Origin: Patiria miniata
Taxonomy: Eukaryota > Echinodermata > Asteroidea > Valvatida > Asterinidae
Assembly (NCBI RefSeq): GCF_015706575.1
Contig: NW_024037058.1
Span: 5,767,806-5,831,805, forward strand
Direction of reading: 5' to 3'
Length of the DNA: 64,000 nt
Shown here: in pieces, positions 22,424 through 33,429 of the stretch
How the letters are laid out: every line of letters begins with the position of its first letter
How positions within the stretch are numbered: position 1 is the first letter of the stretch
Translations under genes and position numbers: made by a program
Notes under the pieces: generated by a model
Databases searched by the model: none
Seen by the model: the letters and a program-made list of their open reading frames with translations, nothing else
Told to the model about the DNA's origin: nothing

Positions 22424-24060
22424 CTAAGCCGAAGACAGGACTCCTCTTCCATATTCCTCTGAACATGGTACATCTTGCTTGTAAAACTTTCCAAAGGTGT
22501 TCACCGATGACCAGTCTGCTGTCAGTAAAATCTGAGCAGTAGAAAATCCTACTCTTGCTGCAGCAGATGTAGACGCAGCCCGAGTAGAATGTGCTTTATA
22601 ATGTGAGACATCTATTCCTGCCGATGCCATCACTATTTTCAGCCATCTTGCAATAGTAGATGAAACTACTGGATGATGAGGTTTCCCGAATGATAGAAAC
22701 AGCCTTGTAAAGCGCTGATTATTTAGGCATCTAAGCAATCGTGTACGATGAATATACACCTCCAACGTTGAAAAAAAACACATAGTTTTCGATCTGCTGG
22801 ATAACGGGCCAAAACAACACTTGGAACTGGCCTATGTGCTGAGGAACATTTAGACTGGCTGACTGGTGCAAATTCAAATGCTGTCCTGGACTTCTTCATG
22901 TGATGTAAATCCAGAGCAATTAATGATGAGCAACGCCCTGCTGTCACGAGAGCGACCAGCATGACCAATTTGAGCGTCAGAAGCCTCAAACTGAGCTTCC
23001 TGTTTGATGAGAGTGAACCAAGGTAACGGAGAACTTTCCCAACATCCCAAGTAAATGAATACCTAGGTTTCGGTGGTCGAATATTAAAAATACCTTTAAA
23101 AAGCCTTGTCATTAAAGGATGTCCAATAGGGACATCATCCACCTGAACATGGGCTGATGAAATAGCAGACCTGTAGACATTAATTGTCCTATATTGTAGC
23201 CCATCTTCCAACAATGCATGGAGAAACTCCAACACTTCTGCTAAAGGTGCTTGAACTGGATCCAAGTGTCGTTGATGACACCAGCGACTCCAGCGATTCC
23301 ATGCTGAGTCAAATTGAGCATTTGTTCCTTTTCTCCATGATGCCATGATAACTGAGGACACCTTCTGCGAAAGTCCTCTTGCTGCGAGTGATTTCCCGAT
23401 AGCACCCAGGCGGCCAGCTGCATCACCTTGTGCATGGGGTGTTGTTGATGATTGTGACATAATTGAAGGAGATCTGGGCGCTGTGGTAACAGTAATGGTG
23501 TTTTTACTGTCAGTTTTAACATTAGTGGATACCACGGTTGTGTTTTCCAAACTGGTGCGATTAGCAGAACTGTGGCTTCTTCTACTTGAATTTTCTGAAG
23601 GCACCTTGAGAGCAGACTGAAGGGAGGAAACAGATACCCTGCCATGTTGCACCAGTTGATGGTGAACGCGTCCACTTGCCATGCTTGTGGATCTGGGTGC
23701 CATGATATGAATCTTGGAACCTGTCTGTTGAGCCGTAATGCAAACAGATCGATCGACGGTTGAAATTTCATCTTTTCTACCACTGCTCTGTAAATTTCGG
23801 GGAGAAGATGCCACTCTGTGCGGTCGTTAAGTTGCGCGACAATTCGTCTGCTATGACATTTTGTGCTCCTGGGAGATATTCTACTGACAATGTTATTTGT
23901 CTGTGTAGACACCATGTCCATATCTTCACTGCAAGGGATGACAATTCTGGCGAATGAGTCCCCCCTTTGTGGCTGATGTATGACATTACTGTCATGTTGT
24001 CCACCTGTAGTCGGATGTGTAGGTTGCGTTGATGCTACACCAATGCCCGAAGGGCGTAGT
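22424..24060 (-). pseudogene. Decayed DIRS-like retrotransposon: RNase H and tyrosine recombinase
   Basis: Read on the - strand. The 5' part (about 24060-23830) has an RNase H with DNMTVMSYI, GGTHSPEL and NVIADELSR. Next comes the TEWHLLPEI...DLFALRLNRQ..PRF segment typical of DIRS elements, in another frame. From about 23420 a tyrosine recombinase follows, with an N-terminal core-binding part, the first Arg in TAGRCSS, the H..R motif in KAHSTRAA, and a Tyr in GKFYK near 22470, so the R-H-R-Y set is visible. It is broken: a TAG at 24035-24037, a frame change near 23825, another near 23400 (possibly natural overlap), and one at an 8-base A/T run at 22771-22778. The reverse transcriptase is missing beyond about 24065, where other duplicated sequence starts. 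Not expected to be active. Confidence 0.85.
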
Positions 24061-24730
24061 ATATGCTATGATTTTAAGCCTCGCCCTTTTTGAGCAACGA
24101 TAGACTGATTCAAAACCACATCATTGCTGAACATACCTGTTCATCAGTCTGTGATGTGTAGAGGTGGGCGTGGCTCTCCCCAATCTCAGCATTCATCTCA
24201 GCAATGGACCAATCAGCCTATGGAGGGCACAAAATATGAATGAATATTCAAAATTAGTGCCGAATGAAATGAACCCCAGTTTAGTAGAAGAGAAAGCTTT
24301 AGAAATGTGAGTTTTGGAAATTTAAAGCACTGCTGATGCTGAAAAACTGAAAATATGACAAGTTTGTTGTTATGGTGAAAGCAAGCGTAGTGCTGTTGAA
24401 TGCTATACATGCATGTAAATTGTAAAACACTAACTGCAGAGTAACTAAAATGTAGATGAATATAAAGAAAGTGAAAAAAAAAACAACAAACCAAAACTAG
24501 GTTCCAAAACTAATTACAGTCGGTTCATTGTGTACCTCTTTTTTTATTTGTTTATTTTTGTCTACACAACAGACTTGAGTATCCTGACTGGAGACAAATC
24601 AAAGGATATTAAAACAGGTGTCATCTGCAATAACAGTCAGTTTAGGTCTGCATCAGGTAATTGACCCTGTGGCTTCTTTATGTTTACCTTTCTGATAAAC
24701 CTGTCCGTAATCTTGCTAATTACAAGCTCT

Positions 24731-25037
24731 TAGATATAAAACACAGTGAGCATGCTGTATTTGATTTTGCTATGAGCATGTACCAAAGCTCTACATTAGT
24801 GGAATCTGGGGACTGCAAATATTACCAGCCCAGAACCTTTGGATCCATTTGAGATAAAACACTGCATTTGATTTTACTATGAGCACGTACCAAAGTTCTA
24901 CGTTATCGGAATTGGGGTCCTGGTACTGCAAATATTACCAGCCCAACACCTTTGGATCCATTAGATATAAAACACTGCATTTGATATTACTATGAGCATG
25001 TACCAAAGCACTAAAAAAGAGGGATCTGGGGACTGCA
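24731..25037. repeat. Tandem repeat array, about 2.7 units
   Basis: Same units as at 14815-15135, ending about 60 bases before the orphan CGCCATCTT site. Confidence 0.8.
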
Positions 25038-25084
25038 AATGACTGTATTCAAAATCAGGTGACATGGTCTGTGTTGATACAGAG

Positions 25085-25195
25085 GGGCGTATACATAGAT
25101 CGCCATCTTTGTTCATTTCAACCAGCATATAAGCCGTTTTAGTGTAAGCGACATCAGAATTGGCACAGCAGTGGCTAATTGTATGAATCCATAAG
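25085..25195 (+). promoter_or_regulatory. Orphan copy of the TRIM promoter and first exon
   Basis: CGCCATCTT at 25101-25109 and GGGGCGTATACATAG before it are kept. The donor has changed to AAG|GTAGGG at 25195/25196. No TRIM coding exon follows before the retrotransposon. If transcribed, the product would run into the LTR element. Confidence 0.45.
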
Positions 25196-25763
25196 GTAGG
25201 GTTTTAAGTTGGTTTATGTGTAAGTCTGTCTTAACAATGGAACTATTAAGCAAACAATTGATTTACATCGCTAACGACACAAAAATATGTATTGGAAATT
25301 AAGGCGGATCTGTAATGTAAAACATGTCAGAATTAATGCTACAGTAGAATATGTGAATTTAGTAATTGTATTCATGACAGAAAAAAACAAGTGACAGCTC
25401 CTTGTTTGTACTTAGTTTTACAAAAATAATCTTGATGATTTGGCACAAATGCTCCTTACTGATTAAAACAAATATCAAAACCGATGTAAGGATGAGTTTT
25501 CATTTAACAAAATAGTACACCTTTCTTTATCAATGTGGACTTGTTCCGGCAATTAAGTGTACGCTTTAAAATACAGGCAAATTATAATACCTAAAACATT
25601 GTTTCATGTTATGTGAACCGTCTGTTTTAATCTGCTTCATTCAGAGCTGTAGCTATGTCTTCATATTCAAGTCAATCACAAGTCATATTTGTAAGGGCAA
25701 CTCACAAACTAGTTGAACCATGCCAAAGACATTCTTCGTCACTGAAAACCTGTTACTTGTCAG

Positions 25764-27093
25764 TGTCACAAACGTCAATATATTTGAGAAATTAATTATT
25801 TTGTGGGATCTATTTGATTATGATTGTGATTGTATAAGTTTGGTCCTTATAATTGGATAAGAGTCCTTGTTATTGTTGTATAAGATTATTGTTTATGATT
25901 ATATGAAATTTGGTGAAGAAGTGTTAAAATCATGGTCGTTTAATACATGTAATGAAACTCACTTTAAACTACAAATTTAATGGTTGATTTGACACTAGTT
26001 GCCACTTTAAACCATGTGCATTCGCGTGTTGAGATATCTTTTGTCAACTACCACACGGGGAAAGGTTTACTTGCTTGGGTGTAATACAAAGAACTCTGTT
26101 CCTTATTTGGTTTAAACATGCAAATTGCTCAGGTGAACCCCACATTTGTAGAATGTCATTTGAAGAATGGTTATAGGATTTAAGAGCTGCAATGCTGTTG
26201 GTCTGTTAGGATCGGGTGGTTAATCCCAACAAATATGTTTGGAGTGGTATAAAATGAAATGTTTGGAGTGATGCGTCACTTAGTAGCTTACTCACCGGCT
26301 CGAGGACACGGGGGTATTGAGGCCCTTGTTTTGCTCTCCAGTTTGGGGAAGGCCGACGGATAGGCGCTCAAATTTGTGTATTGCCGGCCTGATGCCGATG
26401 AATTTTGAAGACGCCCGTTTGGCAATGGGTTTGCCGAGTTCGGGGGGCTACTAAGTCACTTACCTCAAAAGCCAGATTTATTCTGTAAGTATTCATGTCA
26501 TGCCTGTATCATTATTTGAAACTTGAGACAGCAATTTTTGAACTGTAATAGGGCCATGCTAAGGACACAAGTTACTGGTATTTATTTTGTATTAGAATAA
26601 CTGAGTGAAGCATGAGATTATGATGGGTTTCTGTTTAAAATGTTTGGGAAAGAAAACCTGTGTGAAGTAGAATAAAATTATTTAGAGGTAATATTGATAA
26701 TTGAATTTCAGGGCTTTTTTGGGTTGGAACGGGGACACGCTTTTTCACCTGAATGTTCCATCGATGAGCTACCGGGAGCGCCGCGCCGACGACCAGAATC
26801 CTGTGGACTGGACGTCACCCACTGGAGGCCGTCGACACCCGTAACCCGATGTCTCTGTTCGTGTCCGTGCCGGTATTCTTATGTTGGTGGTGGGGATTTA
26901 TATTGTAATTAAATGTCAATTGTAAATATTGTAATTTATTTTGATTAAGTTAGTTGGTTGTATTAAATTTCTTTATTTCCATACAATTGGTCAAGTGTCT
27001 CGCATTACTTTTGTTGGTGAAGTTCATTTTCCATGGTTTCTTTTACACTGTATCACCCTCACAATTGTCCCGATTATGGTGGACCTTGTGACA
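25764..27093 (+). mobile_element. 5' LTR of the Gmr1-type retrotransposon
   Basis: Begins TGTCACAA and ends TTGTGACA, perfect 8-bp inverted ends, and is followed after one base by a primer binding site. Length 1330 bp. TATAAAA at 26248-26254 and AATAAA at 26671-26676 could serve as promoter and poly(A) signals. The matching 3' LTR is not visible. Confidence 0.8.
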
Positions 27094-27094
27094 T

Positions 27095-27112
27095 TGGGGG
27101 CTTGTCCGGGAA
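27095..27112 (+). promoter_or_regulatory. Primer binding site, tRNA-Pro type
   Basis: TGGGGGCTTGTCCGGGAA matches the 3' end complement of tRNA-Pro used by many retroelements except at two positions. It lies one base after the LTR. Confidence 0.8.
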
Positions 27113-27280
27113 ACGTCCTTCCCGTTAAAAAGGGACACCGATACAGTTATTAGGAATCTGCGGGAAGTGTTCAAGCTCTGACAAAGGTGGCTTGACTTAA
27201 CCAGTCTTTCATTTTGCATAGGTTGATTGGATATTGTGATTTTGTTAAGGATCTCTCTATAGTGTAGGACTTTGTAAACC
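27113..27280 (+). other. Leader between primer binding site and gag
   Basis: Untranslated leader of 168 bases; a packaging signal may be here but none can be recognised. The gag ATG at 27281 has a good context (AACCATGG). Confidence 0.5.
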
Positions 27281-30200
27281 ATGGAACAATTTGAAGACTT
27301 TTTAATAGCAGGTCGTAAGATAGGTTTAGAAGGAAAGGACTTGGTTGTATTTGCAGAAAAACGAGAGGCAACTTATAAAGAACAAGTTCAACGTGATGAA
27401 AGGCAGCAAGAGAGGGAACATCTAAAACAAATGAAGGAGTATGAACTCCAAATTGCAGAACAACAAAGTAACTTAGCTGGTACTGCCGTGACTATAAGCA
27501 CAGGTCAGATTAGGAATGTAAATAAACCTAAACTTCCTCCTTTTCAAGATCGAAAGGATGATTTAGATGCATACATAAAGCGCTTTGAAAGATTTGCTCA
27601 GGCTGTTGATTGGCCAGAACAACAATGGGCCACAATTCTCAGTACACAATTGACTGGTAGGGCTCTAGAATTGTATTCACGATTACCTCCAGATAAGGCT
27701 AGTGATTATCAAGAGTTGAAGAAAGCACTTCTTCATAGGTATGATTATACTGAGGAAGGGTTTCGCCTTAAGTTTAGGACAGCTAAAAGAGAGGAAGGAG
27801 AGACATACAGTCAGTTTGCTCAACGTATGGCTGGGTATTTGGATAGATGGACAGAGTTAGTTGAGGTTAAAGATTACGAGACCTTGAAGGATTTGTTAGT
27901 AAGAGAGCAAATGTTGTTAGCTTGTCCAAAAGACTTAGTCGTCTTCTTAAGAGAAAGGAAGCCCACGAGTGTAAAAGATATGACTGGATATGCAGATCAG
28001 TATGCCCTAGCTCATGATAGTAATAGGAATGTAGAAAGACAGAAAACGCCATTTAGGAGACCTCAGGTAGAAACAAAAGGTAGCAATCCTCATTCGCCTG
28101 TAGACCCCAAGACTACTGTAGACAATGCAGTTAGATGTTTTGTTTGTGGAGGAAAAGGACACATTGCAAGGTTCTGTAGGAATAGGTATAAGACGCAAGG
28201 TGCGTTTAACAAAGACAAAGCTGCTGGAGTAGAGGTTAGTGAGGCAAATGCTAATGCCAATGGTAGGCCTACTGTAAGTCAACCGTTAGGTGCATGTGTC
28301 CAAGTTAGCCCTTGTCAACATGTTACATCATCTGGTGGAAAACATGTCAAATTAGCTTGTGGAGGTGAACTTCCTATTGTAAGTGCTGCATGTTCATTAG
28401 GAGGAAAAATGCCAGTAGTTCAGGGAATGGTAGGAGATCAGAGAGTTGAAGTATTGCGAGATACTGGTTGTAGTACTACTGTGGTACAACGCAGTTTAGT
28501 TAAGGAAAGTCAGTTTTTGCCAGAAGAGAGACACTGTGTTTTGATAGATGGGACTGTTAGAAAATTTCCAGCAGCAGAGATACAAATAGATACACCCTAC
28601 TACCAAGGCACCATTGTAGCTTTGTGCATAGATAAACCCTTGTACGGTTTAGTGTTAGGCAATATCTCAGGTGTCAGGAAACCTGAAGATCCAGATCCAA
28701 ATTGGCAGTTCCCATTAGATAAAGATAACGCCATAAGGCATGCAAAAGACAAAGAAACAGAAATTGGTGCGGTAGAGACGAGAAGTCAAAAGGAAAAGAA
28801 AAATAAACCTTTCTCCTCACTTAAAGTACATGATATTCAAAACATTGCAAGTAGTAAGGAGTTTGCCAAGGCTCAGAAAGATGATGTCTCACTTGAAAAA
28901 ATTTGGAAATTTGCTGAAGAAGGTTCAGTCCGAAAGACAGGAATTGCAAATGAGATCAAATTTGTAAAGAAGAAGGACATGTTGGTCAGAGAATTCACAT
29001 CACCCAATGTTGAGAAGGGAAGACTCTTTAAGCAACTAGTAGTACCTAGTAAGTATAGGGAACAAGTGATGAAAGTAGCTCATGATTCAGTGATGTCTGG
29101 ACACTTAGGTGCAAAGAAAACAAGTGATAGAGTGTTAGCTAATTTTTATTGGCCAGGTTTGCTTGATGACATCAAACGATATTGTGCATCTTGTGACATT
29201 TGTCAACGAACTATCGCAAAAGGAAAAGTAGCTAGAGTTCCGCTTGATGACATGCCGTTGATAGATACGCCATTTCGTAGAATAGCAGTTGATATTGTAG
29301 GACCGATTCAACCTGTAACAGACAAAGGTAGTCGATATATCTTAACAGTTGTAGACTATGCTACACGGTACCCAGAGGCAGTTGCACTTCCAAAAATTGA
29401 AGCAGAACGTGTAGCCGAGGCGTTACTTACAATTTTCTCTCGAGTTGGGGTACCACAAGAAATTCTGACTGACTTAGGTACACAATTTACAGCTGAAGTA
29501 ATGAAAGAAGTTAGTAGATTAATTTCCATGAAACAGCTTCACACAACTCCGTATCACCCAATATGCAATGGTCTTTGTGAGAGATTTAATGGTACATTGA
29601 AACGCATGTTACGCCGCATGTGTGTAGAGCGTCCAAAGGACTGGGATAGGTATCTTCCCGCACTTTTGTTCTCGTATAGAGAAGCGCCACAAGAAAGCCT
29701 AGGGTTTTCCCCTTTCGAATTACTATATGGACGTACAGTTAGGGGTCCCCTCGCCATACTAAGAGAACTTTGGTCAAAGGAAAATGATGAAGAGGAAGTT
29801 AAGACCACATATGAGTATGTTGTAGAGTTAAGAAATAGGCTAGAAAGAACTTGTCAGTTAGCCCAGGATGAACTTGCTAAGTCAGCCAAGAGATACAAGA
29901 AGTATTACGATGTGCGAACTAGGGACAGAAAGTTCACTAAAGGTGATAAAGTGCTAGTGCTTTTGCCTACTGATTCAAACAAATTGTTAGTGCAATGGCA
30001 AGGCCCGTTTGAAGTGACTAAAAAGGTTGGCAAGAATGATTATGTGATAGACAAACAGGGAAAGGACAAGATTTATCATGCGAATTTGTTGAAGAAATAT
30101 GTAGAGAGACAGAATGATGAAATAACACATGCAAGTGCTTGCCTAGAAAATGTAGGTGCAGGTATACTAAATGATCATGACTGTGAAGTATTAGATGAAG

Positions 30201-31500
30201 TTGAATTCCCCCCTGTGAAACCAAAAGAAACTGTGCAGAATGTTCATATCAGTGACAAATGTGATAAGAATGAAGTAGGTCAGGTTAAAGAACTGTTGGA
30301 TGAATTCCATGATGTATTAACTGATGTGCCAGGGAAAACGAATCTTGTAGAGTACACTATGAAACTTACTACATCAGACCCAGTGCAATCCAAACCATAC
30401 GCTGTACCTCATGCTAGAAGAGATTCATTGAAACATGAAATTGATGAAATGTTGCAAATGAGAGTGATTGAAAAATCCACTTCACCATATGCATCTCCTA
30501 TTGTTCTTGTACCAAAAAGTGATGGATCATTGAGATTCTGCATAGATTACAGAAAATTAAATTCTGTCACAATATTCGACCCAGAGCCAATCCCGAACAT
30601 TGAGGATTTATTTTCGAAGATATCGAAGGGTACATGGTTCACAAAACTCGATCTATCAAAGGGGTATTGGCAAATCCCAATAAAAGAGAGTGATAGAGAT
30701 AAGACAGCATTTATTACATCTGAAGGAGGTCTTTTCCAATTCACTGTATTGCCGTTTGGCATGGTCAATGCTCCTGCGGTTTTCACCCGTATGATGCGTT
30801 TGTTGTTGGAGGGTTTTGACAATGTGATCAATTACATAGATGACTGTTTGATATTTTCAGACACATTTGAAAACCACTTGAAAGATGTTCAGTTGGTGTT
30901 AGAACGCTTGCGTGAAGTTGGCTTAACAGCAAGACCAAGTAAATGCTTTGTTGCGTACACTTCACTAGAATTTCTAGGCCATGTTGTAGGAGAGGGAGTG
31001 TTGAAGCCAGTGCCTGCTAAAGTTGAAGCAATTATGAAAGCTGAGAGACCACACACTAAGAAAGAAGTACGGTCATTTTTGGGTTTAGTAGGATATTATT
31101 CTAGATTCATCCCAAACTTCTCTGCAATTGCAGCACCGATATCTGACTTGGTGAAGAAAGGCAAATCTAATCGAGTAGAATGGAATGAAGCACAGGAACA
31201 TGCTTTTGTAACCCTGAAGACAAGATTGGCAACATCACCAATCTTACATTTGCCAAATCCCGAGTTGACCTATATTCTGAGGACTGATGCCTCCGATAAA
31301 GGAATCGGGGCGGTGTTGATGCAAGAAATTGAGGGGGAAAATTTCCCCGTCTGTTATGCAAGCAAAAAATTGTTAGCCAGGGAACAAGCATACTCCGTGA
31401 TCGAGCGGGAATGTCTCGCTCTAGTTTGGGCGGTGAAAAAGTTCTATGTATACTTATTTGGAACACAGTTTATTCTAGAAACTGATCACCATCCACTGGC
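27281..31500 (+). CDS. Gmr1-type Gag-Pol polyprotein (Ty3/Gypsy), cut by the assembly gap
   Basis: One open frame of 1406 visible codons joins gag and pol without a frameshift. Domain order: Gag capsid with a SCAN-like C-terminal part (residues about 161-245); CCHC zinc knuckle (C286, C289, H294, C299); aspartic protease D394-T-G; integrase with an HHCC zinc domain (about 600-645) and catalytic D671, D731, E767 (a D,D-35-E spacing); a GPF-type integrase C-terminal part; then reverse transcriptase with Y1185-I-D-D; then RNase H (D1336 in TDAS), running into the gap. Integrase before reverse transcriptase is the Ty1/copia-like order that marks the Gmr1 group. No stop or frameshift is seen up to the gap, so the element is young or recently active. 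No envelope gene is visible. Any reading of this frame beyond 31500 crosses Ns and is meaningless. Confidence 0.93.
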
Positions 31501-32000
31501 NNNNNNNNNNNNNNNNNNNNNNNNNNNNNNNNNNNNNNNNNNNNNNNNNNNNNNNNNNNNNNNNNNNNNNNNNNNNNNNNNNNNNNNNNNNNNNNNNNNN
31601 NNNNNNNNNNNNNNNNNNNNNNNNNNNNNNNNNNNNNNNNNNNNNNNNNNNNNNNNNNNNNNNNNNNNNNNNNNNNNNNNNNNNNNNNNNNNNNNNNNNN
31701 NNNNNNNNNNNNNNNNNNNNNNNNNNNNNNNNNNNNNNNNNNNNNNNNNNNNNNNNNNNNNNNNNNNNNNNNNNNNNNNNNNNNNNNNNNNNNNNNNNNN
31801 NNNNNNNNNNNNNNNNNNNNNNNNNNNNNNNNNNNNNNNNNNNNNNNNNNNNNNNNNNNNNNNNNNNNNNNNNNNNNNNNNNNNNNNNNNNNNNNNNNNN
31901 NNNNNNNNNNNNNNNNNNNNNNNNNNNNNNNNNNNNNNNNNNNNNNNNNNNNNNNNNNNNNNNNNNNNNNNNNNNNNNNNNNNNNNNNNNNNNNNNNNNN
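31501..32000. other. Assembly gap, 500 Ns
   Basis: Exactly 500 Ns, a typical placeholder length. It must hide the end of RNase H and, if the element is complete, a 1.3-kb 3' LTR plus the 5' part of the LINE fragment, which do not fit in 500 bases. Confidence 0.95.
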
Positions 32001-32001
32001 T

Positions 32002-32106
32002 AACCAAGAATTACTTTACATTTCTGAATGGCTTAAAGCAAATAAGTTATCCCTTAATATCAAGAAAACAACTTGCTGTTATTTGTTATTGGGATTATAT
32101 CAATGA
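32002..32106 (+). pseudogene. LINE (non-LTR retrotransposon) reverse transcriptase fragment
   Basis: The frame from 32002 reads NQELLYISEWLKANKLSLN followed by IKKT, a well-known stretch of LINE reverse transcriptases (W..aNKLslN..KT), and stops at 32104. The 5' part is lost in the gap. Clade not assignable. Confidence 0.75.
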
Positions 32107-32639
32107 ATATTCATTTAGCGTGCACATGGTGACCTGATTTAACTGCATGCATACGCAGTTAACAAATGACGATTAATAGCCAATCTGGACGGCAGTACCT
32201 ACATGTAATATTCACTAGAGTTGACAGCATCTACCTGTGCAGTTACGTTATGAATAAACTTTGTGGGTGACAGGCAAATAGACCGCCCTGCAGGGCCATC
32301 AGGCCAAGCGTCTCTTTGAAATTGTGGAAAATCCACAATTTGGAGCGCAAACTTGACAGATTTATCAACAAACTTTTAAATTTTTCATCGTATAGGCCTA
32401 TTAAAGGTTACTGTGCTGTGAATCTGGAAAAAAAGTTCAGTGTGCCCTAAATTGACGATACCTTTTGGAGTGTTTTCAAAGACATTAGGTCTGTTTTGTA
32501 ATATTCAACTATTTAAAGTCTGAAAGCAACAAATTTGCGCCAAAAATGCAAAATAAAAGAAATTAAGTCATTTTTTTTGGTTACTTGCCACTGTGATTGA
32601 ACTCAGGCCATGAAGCAATAACATATTGAATACAGGGCA
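32107..32639. other. Intergenic sequence without a supported gene
   Basis: No recognised coding frame. The stretch from about 32575 resembles the sequence before the minisatellite at 7070. Confidence 0.5.
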
Positions 32640-32762
32640 ATTCCTACGCGAGCCAACTCGTACACGACCAACTTGTACGCAGGACAACTCGTATGCTGAC
32701 CAATCCGTACGCGGTCCAACTTGTACACATGCCAACTTGTACGCAAGCCAACTCGTACGTGT
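32640..32762. repeat. Minisatellite, about seven units like CCAACTTGTACGCAGG
   Basis: Tandem degenerate 15-17-bp units (CCAACTYGTACGCR core), paralogous to 7070-7160. Confidence 0.75.
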
Positions 32763-33429
32763 GAATATAGACTAGCGTAGTACAAGTGATATACTGAAAC
32801 TTTTGGTTTGGGTCACATGGATAGAAGAAGTTAGGGAAAAAATTTCATACATGGACATTACTAACTTTTCCCCTGCAGTGATTCGCCCATACTGTATGGC
32901 TGCACGCTATAATACTATCGGTTGAGATTGTACAAGCATCGCTTTAAGGCCAAATGCACCCGAAAATTGTCTGTTGATGTCGAAGTTTCAACGACCGTGA
33001 AGTGTAGGGCATGGTTCTAGTATAAGGGAACAAAATCCACATTAAAATTATTGGTTCTACCAAACTAGTTGGCGACATTCTCAATAACCAGGTACAATGT
33101 ATGTCGTAGATAGAGGGCAAGGTTTTGATTTTTGAGGGAAATTTGGGGGTAAAATGATGACAGCGCAGCGACAACACGCCACCCAAAAGTAAAGATGTCG
33201 ATCACTGCGCGATGTACCGTGAGCACGCGTGGCACGCTGAATCACAAGGCATAAACCAAGCAGGAAAATCGTGATTTCTACCCCAAGAATCTATTCAAAA
33301 TTGCAAAATGGGTGTCATTAGAATTGAGAAGAGTCTGCTTTCGATTGTAAGGTGATTTTTGAGCAATAAGAAAACATTTTTGACTCTAATTTGATCAAAA
33401 CAAAACAGGGGCCCTTCACCTGTACTTCA

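Larger units (their letters stand above)
24075..25763. repeat. Segmental duplication, upstream block (orphan copy without TRIM)
   Basis: Paralogous to the sequence upstream of TRIM-b and TRIM-c. It lacks both MITEs and the 386-bp insertion, so it gives empty sites for them. It stops at the LTR at 25764, a few hundred bases short of where the TRIM coding exon would be. Confidence 0.8.

Noticed and set aside
25764..31500. An endogenous retrovirus
   Set aside because: No envelope gene is visible, and the domain order is that of Gmr1-type retrotransposons. The 3' part is hidden by the gap, so this is not absolute.
31501..32137. Gag-Pol frame continuing to 32137
   Set aside because: It crosses 500 Ns. 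The sequence after the gap codes for a LINE reverse transcriptase in a different frame.
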